The notes under the pieces are model-generated. The model was not told the origin of the DNA, did no database searches, and worked only from the letters and a program-made list of their open reading frames with translations. From positions 20,840 to 59,566 of the forward strand of contig PLHF01000126.1 in assembly GCA_003138855.1 (NCBI GenBank): a stretch of DNA of 38,727 bases. Reading direction: 5' to 3'. This DNA is from Acidimicrobiaceae bacterium. Its GTDB lineage: Bacteria > Actinomycetota > Acidimicrobiia > Acidimicrobiales > RAAP-2. This document shows, in pieces, positions 31,766 to 38,727 of the stretch (position 1 is its first letter; the number at the start of each line of letters is the position of its first letter). The translations under genes were made by a program, and so were the position numbers.

Positions 31766-32980
31766 ATGAACAGAGCGCGAGGTACGAATGTGTTCTGGCG
31801 AAAGCCGGCAGTGTTGATCACGAGCTGTGTCGTCATGGTGGCGGTCAGTGTCGGAGTCGCCGCGGGAGTCGTCGGGCCCGGCCTGGTCATGCAGGCGGGC
31901 GAAACCGATCACGTCGCGTGCGCCGGGAGTTGGCTCTCCGTGACCAACAGGGACAAGACGTCGCTGGACCTGCGGTGTGCCACCGGACGCGATCGGAACA
32001 CCGATCCCACCCCCAACAGGTCCTCGACCGATCCCACCCCCAACACGTCCTCGACCGACACCACCACCACCACGTCCTCGACCGACACCTCCACCACGTC
32101 CTCGACCGCCCCCACCTCCACCACGTCCTCGACCGCCCCCACCACCACCACGTCCCCGGCCGGGGGTACCACGCCTTCGTGGTGGCGGCCGCCGACCGGC
32201 AACGTGCCATGGCAGTGGGAGATCGACCATCCGCTGGACCTCACCAGTGCCGCGGACATGGGCACCGGTGCCACCCTGCCGGACGGCCAGCCCGCGCCGG
32301 ACCCGGTCGTGTACGACATTGACGGGATCCTCAATCCGGCCAGCACAGTGGCCGCGCTCCATGCCAAGGAAGACCACGCAATCTGCTACATCGAGGTGGG
32401 CACGGCCGGCAACTACTACAGCGCCGGCGAGGAGGGCATCAGCACCACGTACTACGACCAGCTCCAGGCTGCAGGTGAGCTCGGCGACCAGCTGAACGGC
32501 TACCCCGAGTACTTCTTGAACATCACCAGCTCCACCACGGTAGGAATCATCGAGTCGATGATCCAACAGCAGTGCGCCGCTAAGGGCTTCGACGCCGTCG
32601 AGACGGACCTGGACGAGACGTACTCGGGCTCGGACGGCGCGACCGGCTTCATCATCAGCCAGCAGGCCGAGCAGACCTACATGACGACGCTGGCGGACTA
32701 CATGCACTCCCTGGGCATGGGCTGGATCGCCAAGAACTTGGACGACACGGGTGACTCGTTCGCCACGCTCATGGAGCCGGTCGCCGATGCCATCATCACC
32801 GAGCAGTGCAACCAATACGGCACCTGTGGGGCGCTGAGCGCCTACGAGGGCCAAAAGGCGGTGTTCAACGCCGAGTATGACCTGGCCACGTCGGTGTTCT
32901 GCCCGGCAGACAACGCCCTCGGGTTCAATGGAGCCGTGTTCCCCGTGGAGCTCAACGGTGGGAGGAGCCCGTGCCGGTAG
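31766..32980 (+). CDS. Secreted or membrane-anchored GH114-like glycoside hydrolase
   Basis: This 404-aa protein has a basic N-terminus and one hydrophobic helix (residues about 14-40, VLITSCVVMVAVSVGVAAGV), so it is exported or anchored. A short Cys-containing segment (ACAGSWLSVTNRDKTSLDLR) is followed by a Thr/Ser/Pro linker (79-131). The rest fits GH114 (endo-alpha-1,4-polygalactosaminidase-like, TIM barrel): WQWEIDHP, YDIDGILN, HAICYIEVGTAGNYY, GFDAVETDLDETY, MGWIAKNLDD and ADAIITEQCNQYGTC. The Asp/Glu in ETDLDETY are likely catalytic. It would cut an extracellular galactosamine-type polysaccharide. I prefer ATG 31766 because GAGG is 8 nt upstream; ATG 31760 leaves only 2 nt. Confidence 0.75.
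   Translation: MNRARGTNVFWRKPAVLITSCVVMVAVSVGVAAGVVGPGLVMQAGETDHVACAGSWLSVTNRDKTSLDLRCATGRDRNTDPTPNRSSTDPTPNTSSTDTTTTTSSTDTSTTSSTAPTSTTSSTAPTTTTSPAGGTTPSWWRPPTGNVPWQWEIDHPLDLTSAADMGTGATLPDGQPAPDPVVYDIDGILNPASTVAALHAKEDHAICYIEVGTAGNYYSAGEEGISTTYYDQLQAAGELGDQLNGYPEYFLNITSSTTVGIIESMIQQQCAAKGFDAVETDLDETYSGSDGATGFIISQQAEQTYMTTLADYMHSLGMGWIAKNLDDTGDSFATLMEPVADAIITEQCNQYGTCGALSAYEGQKAVFNAEYDLATSVFCPADNALGFNGAVFPVELNGGRSPCR
32000..32158 (+). repeat. 27-bp minisatellite encoding a Thr/Ser/Pro linker
   Basis: Six imperfect in-frame units encode TDPTPNRSS, TDPTPNTSS, TDTTTTTSS, TDTSTTSS, TAPTSTTSS and TAPTTTTSP. Five units are 27 bp and one is 24 bp. The CGTCCTCGACCG junction is repeated almost exactly. 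Such linkers separate a membrane anchor from an extracellular domain and are likely to vary in copy number. Confidence 0.8.
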
Positions 32981-33147
32981 TCGACGTCCTCGAGTAGGCC
33001 GATTCCGAGCCGGTCGACGCCATCCGGAGCGGCGCAGTGCTCTCGCTGAGCAGAAGCTCGAAGAGCCCGTCTCCGCGGAGGTGGCGCGCTACTCCATCCA
33101 CCGGGCGGATTGACGGCCCAGGCGCACGATCGAGCAGAAGGTGGACC

Positions 33148-33384
33148 ATGTCGACGGGAGCTGCCTGGGTGCCGCAACGGCAGCGGGCGGGCGTCATTCG
33201 TGCCTGTCTCTTTCGGTGGGGCATGCGCGTCGGTTCGAGGGCGGCGGCCAAAGAGGCCCGCTCTTTCTTCGGTGTGAGCGCGGACCCGTCACTGGCGGAG
33301 CTCGAGCGGATCATTGAGCACCACCCCGTGCTCCGCATCGCATTCGACGGTCATGCAGACGGCCGACGCGGTTGGGGGAAGTGA
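33148..33384 (+). CDS. Short hypothetical protein
   Basis: This possible 78-aa protein reads MSTGAAWVPQRQRAGVIRAC at its start and later KEARSFFGVSADPSLAELER, then a polar Gly/Arg-rich tail. AAGGTGG lies just before the ATG. The middle looks like a helical segment, but I do not recognise a family, and the antisense strand is also open. It follows the GH114-like gene by 167 bp on the same strand. Confidence 0.35.
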   Translation: MSTGAAWVPQRQRAGVIRACLFRWGMRVGSRAAAKEARSFFGVSADPSLAELERIIEHHPVLRIAFDGHADGRRGWGK

Positions 33385-33469
33385 GAGCTCGTCCGCCTCC
33401 GAGCCTGCTCCTGATCGCCGGCAGGGCGGGGCCACAAGTGGTGGCTCGCCAAGGTTGCTCCGATCGAAC

Positions 33470-33718
33470 TCAGGCGATTGCCTTGCGTCGCAAGGGTGGA
33501 AGAGTCGGAGGAGGCACACGGCGTGGTGGCAGTTGGGCCAACAGGTCGGTCGTGGCCTCGGCAATTCTGCGAACGGCCGCTTCGAAGGCAAGCTCGGTGG
33601 CGGCCGAGGTGGATTGCACCCCACTGACCTTCCGAACGTACTGACGAGCTGCAGATTCAATCTCCTCAGCGGTCGCTGCCGGCTCCAACCCCCTGAGCGT
33701 GGTGATGTTTCGACACAT
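33470..33718 (-). CDS. DUF2277 family protein
   Basis: This 82-aa protein begins MCRNITTLRGLEPAATAEEI and continues RQYVRKVSG and FEAAVRRIAEATTDLLAQL, the hallmark of DUF2277 (MCRNI-TL-----PAT-EEI--AA-QYVRK-SG). The family is common in actinomycetes and other bacteria; its function is unknown. The start is fixed by the MCRNI motif and by a TATCCT box 6 nt upstream, so the open frame that extends 23 codons further upstream is not used. The C-terminal tail here is Pro/Arg-rich, different from the Lys/Ala-rich tail usual in the family. Confidence 0.87.
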   Translation of the reverse strand: MCRNITTLRGLEPAATAEEIESAARQYVRKVSGVQSTSAATELAFEAAVRRIAEATTDLLAQLPPRRVPPPTLPPLRRKAIA

Positions 33719-33724
33719 GGGGCA

Positions 33725-33730
33725 AGGATA
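33725..33730 (-). promoter_or_regulatory. -10 box (TATCCT) of the DUF2277 gene, leaderless type
   Basis: TATCCT then TGCCCC then ATG on the minus strand. A TTGAGG lies 20 bp further upstream (33751-33756), a possible but overspaced -35. Confidence 0.45.
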
Positions 33731-33885
33731 GGACGCGGCGGACGATTCTCCCTCAAGTGCTTCTTCGGCGTCCGTAATGCCGAACATGGGCTCGGGCCTC
33801 GAAGCTCAGAACATCTGCGCTGGAGGCAGCGACGTCCCGATTCCGCGGCTCCTTCTCTCGCAGTGAGGGAGACAGTCGGATTGGG

Positions 33886-33921
33886 GATTCATGCAATATC
33901 GGGCAGATTCACGCAAACCCG
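33886..33921 (+). repeat. Two direct repeats of GATTCAYGCAA, 20 bp apart
   Basis: GATTCATGCAATATCGG starts at 33886 and GATTCACGCAAACCCGG at 33906. They agree in 13 of 17 positions and are offset by 20 bp, about two helical turns. They lie just upstream of a DosR-like box and 85-120 bp before the DUF1918 gene, in the divergent DUF2277/DUF1918 region. Confidence 0.45.
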
Positions 33922-33929
33922 GACGAAAT

Positions 33930-33943
33930 GGGACCTTCGGCTC
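33930..33943 (+). promoter_or_regulatory. DosR/DevR-like box before the DUF1918 gene
   Basis: GGGACCTTCGGCTC agrees with the perfect box at 1803-1816 at 12 of 14 positions. It ends 64 bp before the DUF1918 ATG, close to the 52-bp distance in the cytochrome b case. Confidence 0.42.
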
Positions 33944-34007
33944 TTGAAAACGGGCGACGGCAGGTTGACCATGGCGTTACGGAGAGGGGCCGGCGAAAGG
34001 AGCAGCG

Positions 34008-34208
34008 ATGTTTGCTCAGGTCGGTGATCAGATCGTCGTCAGTGGGTGCCGGACGGGGCGGCGTGACCGTGCATGCAAGGTGCTGGACGTCGTAAACGCA
34101 AGCGGTGATTCCCGCTATGTCGTCCGTTGGGACGATACTGGCAAGCTGGACACGTTCTCCGCGGGGCCTGACGCCACCATTGTGAGCAGCGAGCACGGGC
34201 GGCACTGA
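34008..34208 (+). CDS. DUF1918 family small protein
   Basis: This 66-aa protein fits DUF1918, a small beta-barrel-like family common in actinomycetes: MFAQVGDQIVVSGCRTG, then RACKVLDVV and YVVRWDDTGKLDTFSAGPDA. The family has no assigned biochemical role and is often found near stress genes. AAAGGAGC lies 6-8 nt before the ATG. It is divergent from DUF2277 and convergent with the universal stress protein gene. A DosR-like box and two direct repeats lie upstream. Confidence 0.87.
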   Translation: MFAQVGDQIVVSGCRTGRRDRACKVLDVVNASGDSRYVVRWDDTGKLDTFSAGPDATIVSSEHGRH

Positions 34209-34280
34209 GCGGTTCGGGGCATTTCCACCCTCGTCGGAGTAAGTATCACCGAAGGCGCGTCCCGTAGGTGCCCCGTCTTG

Positions 34281-34302
34281 CTGGCCGGGCCAGGGTACCT
34301 GG
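34281..34302. terminator. Hairpin between convergent DUF1918 and UspA genes
   Basis: CTGGCC-G-GGCCAG and, overlapping it, CCAGG-GTA-CCTGG can form alternative stems directly after the UspA stop. There is no T-run on either side, so termination would be factor-aided or weak. Confidence 0.3.
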
Positions 34303-35049
34303 TCAGTTGACTGCGACGAGAAGGACGGGGACGGGGCTCCGATCGAGGATCTCGCGTGCAACAGAGGCGCGGCCGGGATCGGCCGTGTGAGGCCATCCAA
34401 CGGCAACGAGGTCGGGGTGGAGTGATTCGACGGCGTCGAGTACCTGTGCAGCGGGAGCGCCGATCCGCAGTTCGAGCCGGGCCTGAGGTGCGCCGAGTAC
34501 ATGGCGGGCAAAGAACTCCTGCGTATAGGCCTCGGTTTCGTGTTGGACCTGGTCGGTGAAGCTGGGAATCTCCTCGTCCACGTGTACCACCACGATCTCG
34601 AGGCCACCGTCTCCCGACAGTTCGATGGTCCGCTGGAGGGCGTGGGCCTTTCCGGGGCTCCCCTCCATGGCCACGAGGACTCTGCGCAGTTGCTTTGGCG
34701 GTTGGGCGTTGGGTGGCACCACGACCACCGGCTTGTCGGTTCGACCGGCGAGCGCCAGCGCGAGGTGCCCAGCCGGCCGGGGACCACCGAGGGCGCCACG
34801 GGTCCCGAGCACGAGGGCCACAACGTCCTCTTCGGCCACGGCCAGGGAGAGCTGCTCAACTGGATCACCGGAGAGTGTGCGCAGATCCGCGCCCGCGGTC
34901 TCCGCCGAAGCACGTGCCGTCTCCTCGCCGTCCTCGATGACGTGGAGGGCATCCAGCGCTCCGGCGAGGGCCGAGGCCACGGCTTGGGCCATGGCCAGCA
35001 CGGGGCGCGCGGCGGCAGAATTGTCGATGGCGGCGATGACCTTCTTCAT
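34303..35049 (-). CDS. Tandem-domain universal stress protein
   Basis: This 248-aa protein has two UspA domains. Domain one is residues 1-about 112 (MKKVIAAIDNSAAARPVLAM; VALVLGTRGALGG; TDKPVVVVPPNA). Domain two starts at about 118 (RRVLVAMEGSPGKAHALQRT) and ends DLVAVGWPHTAD and RSPVPVLLVAV. The ATP-binding glycine loop is degenerate in both (GTRGALGG and GWPHTADPGRAS), so nucleotide binding is doubtful. Tandem Usp proteins are typical members of hypoxia/DosR regulons in actinomycetes. The ATG overlaps the stop of the GH65 gene as ATGA, and GGGAG lies 8 nt upstream, so the two proteins are made together. Confidence 0.87.
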   Translation of the reverse strand: MKKVIAAIDNSAAARPVLAMAQAVASALAGALDALHVIEDGEETARASAETAGADLRTLSGDPVEQLSLAVAEEDVVALVLGTRGALGGPRPAGHLALALAGRTDKPVVVVPPNAQPPKQLRRVLVAMEGSPGKAHALQRTIELSGDGGLEIVVVHVDEEIPSFTDQVQHETEAYTQEFFARHVLGAPQARLELRIGAPAAQVLDAVESLHPDLVAVGWPHTADPGRASVAREILDRSPVPVLLVAVN

Positions 35050-38000
35050 GAAATGGGCTCCCATCTTGGTCCGCGACGACGAAACGCCAGGTTGCCTGGT
35101 CCGGTGGCAAACGGTGTGCTGCCGACGACGACGGAAATGCGCTTGTCGGTCCAGATGGAGAGGTGAGATCGTTCCTTGCGGACGCGGACCCTGCTGCCGC
35201 GGAACCGCACGCGGATCTCGATGGCCGACCACGACGGAGGTAGGACGGGGTCGACATGGAGCATGCCGCCGCGCGGGCGGAGCCCCATGAATCCGAAGGC
35301 GAGTGCCTGCCACGTGCCGCCCATCGTGGCGAGATGCAGGCCCTGGGCGGTGGAGCCCGTCAGGTCGTCGAGGTCGATGCGCGCGGCGATGTGCAGCGCC
35401 TCGAGCGCACGGTCGAAGTCGCGCGCCCGGGCATGCAACGAGGCGTGGATCGCCGGGGACAACGAACTGCCGTGAGCGGTGCGGGGTTCGTAGAAGCGGA
35501 GGTTCGGCTCGAGGCTTCCGGCGACCGCCTCGTCGGGGAGGAGGTGGTGGATCATGAGGGCGTCTGCCTGCTTGATCACCTGTGCGCCCCGGGTGCGCTC
35601 GGCCCCGAGCAGCAGATCGGCAGCGATCGGACGACGAGGGGCAAGCTCAGCGATGACCAACGGCTCGAGCCGGCCGAAGCCGGCGAATTGTTCGTAGATA
35701 CCAGTGTCGGCGTCATAGCCGTCGTACAAGGCGTCGGCGAGCTCGAGCCAGCGCCGCCGTTCGCGGGGATCGCCATCGTCGCCATCGTCGGCTGCTTCAA
35801 CGACCTCTGCAGCACGGCGCATGTTCCAGCGCGCCATCGCGTTGGTGAAGGCGTTATCGTCCACGGGCTCGTGGTATTCGTCTGGCCCGACGACTCCAAA
35901 GATATGAGCACTACCGTCCGGTTCAACCCGGATCCGCGATGCCCAGTAACGAGCCGTCTCCACAAGGATTCGGCGGCATGGCCCACGGGCGAACTCGTCG
36001 TCGCCCGACCAATCCACATAGCAGCACGCCGCCCACGGCACCTCGGCGACGATGTGCTCCTCGAGTTGGCCGGTGCGGATGGGTACGATCTGCCCTGATC
36101 TGTCCCGGGCACTCGTCGGTGTGACATCGTGTCCGGTGCGGGCGGACTCCCACGGAAAGCGAGCTCCGGCGCGGCCAGCGGCGCGCGCCGCCTCGAGGGC
36201 GGCGGGGAGCCGTCGGAGGCGGTACTCGAGCATGGACCGTGCTGCCGCCGGATGAGTAGCGGCCAAGAAGGGGAGGACGAAGGTGTCCGCGTCCCAGAAC
36301 ACATGGCCGCTGTAACCCGTCCCGGTCAGGCCACGGGCGCCGACGGGCGCCTCCCCGCTGTCAGCGACCGATGCCATCAGGTGGAAGAGCGCGAAGCGGA
36401 TGCCCAGTTGCAACTCGTCGTCTCCCTCGATGACCACGTCGGCATCCTCCCACCGGCGCGCCCAGGCCTGGCGGTGCTCGGTCAGTAATCGGTCGAAGCC
36501 GATGGCGGCGGTCTGGCCGACCGCATCGACGGCAGGGGAGGGGTCGGGGAGGGCGTCTGCATCGGCACGGTAGACGGCCACGCGGTCGAGGACCCTGCTG
36601 CCGGCCTCGGCTCCATCCACCGGGCGTGGTCTGGCGGACCGGGTCTGATTGGCCGCCGCCACGATCCCGCCGGTGGAAGCAGCGACCCGAATCCAGGTGG
36701 TGTCGCCGACGCGGCCGTGATCGTAGGCTGGGTCGTCCGCCGGGGGCAGCAGTGGCCGGCCGAGGCGGAAGGTATGCTGAAACTGGCTACGTAGGACGGC
36801 GGTCGTCGGCCGGGCGAGTGAGACGAACCGTACGCTCTCCACGGCGTCGCCCTCGGCGCCGGCGCTCTCGTGCAGGACCCCTGTCCTCAAGTCAAGGACC
36901 CGCCGTAGCGGAGCCCCTACTGCCCACTTGCCCAACTCGAAGGCGACGGGGCCGGTGAGCAGGTGGGTATCGGCGCCGTCCCCTTCGTAGACGCCCGTGG
37001 CGATCACCCAAGGGTGCCGGCTGGGATGGCTGGTGAGAGGCGCACCGCTCATGCCGACGTGGCCGTCAGCCAGGGTGAGTAGTGCCTCGTGGACGCGCTC
37101 GGTTTCGATGTCGAAGCCCTCGATGTCAAGGGTCCAGCCTGCCCAAGCGGTGGCCCCGGGGAGGGCCCGCCGGCGACGCCGGCGAAACTGGTCAGCGAGC
37201 AGCTGGTGCACACGCGCCGCGCCGCCAGTGAGTGCCAGCATCCCAGACCGGGGTGAACCCCGGCCGCCATTGACCAGGACGACGGTCGCCGCCCGGACGT
37301 CGGGGACGATGACGGGCGCGGGACGATGGGGGATCCCCGACAACCCATCGACCACCGTCAGCACCGCCTGCGGGTCGACTCCCCGCCGCCACAGCTCTTG
37401 GAGCACGACGAGCGCTACATCCCCGGCGTCCTCGAGGGCGATCTCCACTGTGCTGCCTTCGACCACCACCCGAGGGTCCTCGAGCCCGACCTGCCGAGCC
37501 GCCTCCACGGCGAGGTCTGCGAGGTGGGTCACACCGGGGATCCCATGGGCCAACAGGAACTGTTTGAGTCTCGACCATGTCAGTGGTAAACCCGGGTCCC
37601 GTATCAGTTCGACGCTGATCCTGGGGGACCCGACTGTGCGAGGGAGCGACGAGGCTTCAATTCCCAGCCCAGCCAGCCTCTCGGCAAACGCCTCCCCGGC
37701 CTGGTCGAGGACGACGAGGTTCAGGTCGGGCTGCGGCGGGTCCAAGCGGTGGACGCCCGAGTGATCGACGGCGGCGGTACCAGTGCCACCGCTGTCGGCG
37801 ACAATGAGCGCAGGTGCACCGGTGGAGGGTTTCCTCAGTCGTTCGGACAACCTGTCGACCGGGGCCGGGGCCAGCCAGGCGACAGGCATGCCGGCTTCAC
37901 ACAGGGCCAGCAGGTCCTGCTCAGTGCGTGCAGAGATGGACGCGGTGGCACTCCATAGGACGATGGCCTCGAACCGCCGGTCCAATCCAAGTGGCAGCGC

Positions 38001-38069
38001 GGAGAGGCTGCTGCGGGTGGGGGTGTGTGAAGCGTGTTCGTCCTGGTCGGTCCGGCTGCGGGCGCTCAT
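35046..38069 (-). CDS. GH65 family disaccharide phosphorylase with an N-terminal degenerate HAD-like domain
   Basis: This 1007-aa protein combines two parts. Residues about 30-300 align in layout with the HAD phosphatase domain that precedes GH65 in many actinomycetes, but its motifs are lost: DxDGT appears as WSATA (39-43), and the Lys and GDEFG regions read LEDAGDVA and VDGLSG. Residues about 345-1000 are GH65: FWDADTFVLPFLAATHP (591-607), catalytic Glu731 in VVGPDEYHEPVDDNAFTN, KQADALMI (833-840) and the phosphate loop HGSSLSPAIHA (866-876). Family members phosphorolyse trehalose, kojibiose, maltose or nigerose; the phosphate loop favours a phosphorylase over a hydrolase. The exact sugar is not predictable. 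It is coupled to the UspA gene. The ATG at 38069 lacks a clear ribosome site. Confidence 0.85.
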   Translation of the reverse strand: MSARSRTDQDEHASHTPTRSSLSALPLGLDRRFEAIVLWSATASISARTEQDLLALCEAGMPVAWLAPAPVDRLSERLRKPSTGAPALIVADSGGTGTAAVDHSGVHRLDPPQPDLNLVVLDQAGEAFAERLAGLGIEASSLPRTVGSPRISVELIRDPGLPLTWSRLKQFLLAHGIPGVTHLADLAVEAARQVGLEDPRVVVEGSTVEIALEDAGDVALVVLQELWRRGVDPQAVLTVVDGLSGIPHRPAPVIVPDVRAATVVLVNGGRGSPRSGMLALTGGAARVHQLLADQFRRRRRRALPGATAWAGWTLDIEGFDIETERVHEALLTLADGHVGMSGAPLTSHPSRHPWVIATGVYEGDGADTHLLTGPVAFELGKWAVGAPLRRVLDLRTGVLHESAGAEGDAVESVRFVSLARPTTAVLRSQFQHTFRLGRPLLPPADDPAYDHGRVGDTTWIRVAASTGGIVAAANQTRSARPRPVDGAEAGSRVLDRVAVYRADADALPDPSPAVDAVGQTAAIGFDRLLTEHRQAWARRWEDADVVIEGDDELQLGIRFALFHLMASVADSGEAPVGARGLTGTGYSGHVFWDADTFVLPFLAATHPAAARSMLEYRLRRLPAALEAARAAGRAGARFPWESARTGHDVTPTSARDRSGQIVPIRTGQLEEHIVAEVPWAACCYVDWSGDDEFARGPCRRILVETARYWASRIRVEPDGSAHIFGVVGPDEYHEPVDDNAFTNAMARWNMRRAAEVVEAADDGDDGDPRERRRWLELADALYDGYDADTGIYEQFAGFGRLEPLVIAELAPRRPIAADLLLGAERTRGAQVIKQADALMIHHLLPDEAVAGSLEPNLRFYEPRTAHGSSLSPAIHASLHARARDFDRALEALHIAARIDLDDLTGSTAQGLHLATMGGTWQALAFGFMGLRPRGGMLHVDPVLPPSWSAIEIRVRFRGSRVRVRKERSHLSIWTDKRISVVVGSTPFATGPGNLAFRRRGPRWEPIS

Positions 38070-38727
38070 GTCGGCTTTGGAACTGCGTGGTCCGGTCGCC
38101 GAGCAGAGCTGTGGTGGGCGGTGAGCACGAAACGATGCTCGCTCACAACGTGGGCCCGGGGATGGGATACCACCGGCGCCGGTCGAGCCGTGACCGCTCT
38201 CGTCCTCCCGGCACGCACTGAACCGATGGGCCCCGGGGCACTCCTCGTGCTCGCGCACCACCACGGGCTTCTTCGCGACATGCGCTGAGACTGGTCGAGC
38301 ATTTCGGGACCGCCCTCTGCTGCTCAATGTCGGTTCAGGGAGTAGCTGCTCGAAAGAGGTTACTCGACACAAGGCCGAGAGGACCGTCCGATTGAAGGCA
38401 GGGTGCCTGGTGTTCGCTCCGTCCAGTGCCGGTCAGCCTGCGGTTTCGTGTAGCGGTCGGCACCGGTCAACCACTTGCCGCGTCCGTCACGGAGGTCAGG
38501 TACCGGCGGGCTGCGACGGAACCGTGCCAGCTGCCGACGCCGGAGATCTCGCCCCGGTCGCCGTGGGGTGGATCAGGTCGAGAAGCAGCCAGAGCGTCGT
38601 CCTGCCCGACCGGGCCTATTCCACATGGCCAGCGACCTCGCCTTCGGCGTCGACTGCGGAGGCTCGTGATGCATCATGTGCCCAGCTGGTCGAACTGAGC
38701 ACATCTGGCTCTCCTGACGTATCCGTG
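38070..38727. other. Gene-free right end
   Basis: I see no convincing gene on either strand in these 660 bp; the open frames are Arg/Ser-rich. The GH65-usp promoter must lie in the left part. AGGACCGTCCG at 38384-38394 is a short dyad. Nothing else stands out. Confidence 0.4.

Noticed and set aside
38426..38698. A 90-codon plus-strand frame at the right edge
   Set aside because: Arg/Pro/Ser-rich with no ribosome site or recognisable motif.
1..38727. tRNA, rRNA, CRISPR, transposon or phage genes
   Set aside because: I looked for the T-loop GGTTCGA in a cloverleaf context, for regularly spaced repeats, and for transposase or integrase motifs, and found none; GGTTCGA hits lie inside protein genes.

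Overview
The window is GC-rich DNA from an actinomycete-type bacterium. The evidence is an alpha-maltose-1-phosphate (GlgM/GlgE) glucan operon, an F420-type (LLM) oxidoreductase, a mycothiol-dependent-isomerase-like gene, DUF1918/DUF2277/DUF2254 families, and several genes with a TANNNT -10 box 6-7 nt before the start codon, which implies leaderless mRNAs. A remnant of the 'GYWLVA-DGG' repeat at about 8.85 kb and the unusual cytochrome b operon suggest class Acidimicrobiia, but that placement is inference. I saw no rRNA, tRNA, CRISPR array, insertion sequence or phage gene.

Layout. 0-1.8 kb (minus): end of a respiratory operon with a 64-aa membrane peptide, a b6-type cytochrome b and a membrane-anchored partner running off the left edge, joined by 4-bp ATGA overlaps and preceded by a perfect DosR/DevR-like box. 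1.9-2.8 kb: LLM oxidoreductase. 3.0-6.3 kb (minus): SDR, SCP2-domain protein and amylo-1,6-glucosidase-type debranching enzyme, divergent from an HxlR regulator. 6.6-10.6 kb (plus): HxlR regulator, a damaged mycothiol isomerase-like gene, a PPP-like phosphatase, a methyltransferase and an RHH/Doc toxin-antitoxin pair. 10.6-18.7 kb: unknown conserved protein, LLM pseudogene, MFS exporter, aldo/keto reductase, possible LytTR fragment, DUF2254 remnant, cation/proton antiporter, second methyltransferase and a small membrane protein.

18.9-30.2 kb (minus) is the core: a six-gene operon read glgP-glgE-malQ-glgB-glgX-glgM. GlgM makes alpha-maltose 1-phosphate, GlgE polymerises it, GlgB branches, GlgX debranches, MalQ disproportionates and GlgP releases glucose 1-phosphate. 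glgC, treS and the maltokinase gene are not in the window. The GDE-type enzyme at 3-5 kb and a GH65 phosphorylase at 35-38 kb add further alpha-glucan chemistry.

30.4-38.7 kb: small membrane protein, a 1-kb gene-poor stretch, a secreted GH114-like hydrolase with a 27-bp minisatellite linker, DUF2277 and DUF1918 genes, and a GH65 gene translationally coupled to a universal stress protein.

Two themes cross the window. First, genes between 7 and 16 kb show decay: an out-of-frame deletion in the isomerase-like gene, His-to-Arg in the phosphatase active site, an antitoxin with no ATG/GTG/TTG start, an LLM gene with two internal in-frame deletions, and a DUF2254 gene cut at both ends. Second, DosR-like boxes stand before the cytochrome b operon and the DUF1918 gene, with a weaker one before glgM, so respiration, stress and glycogen functions may share hypoxia-type control. 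That idea is inference.
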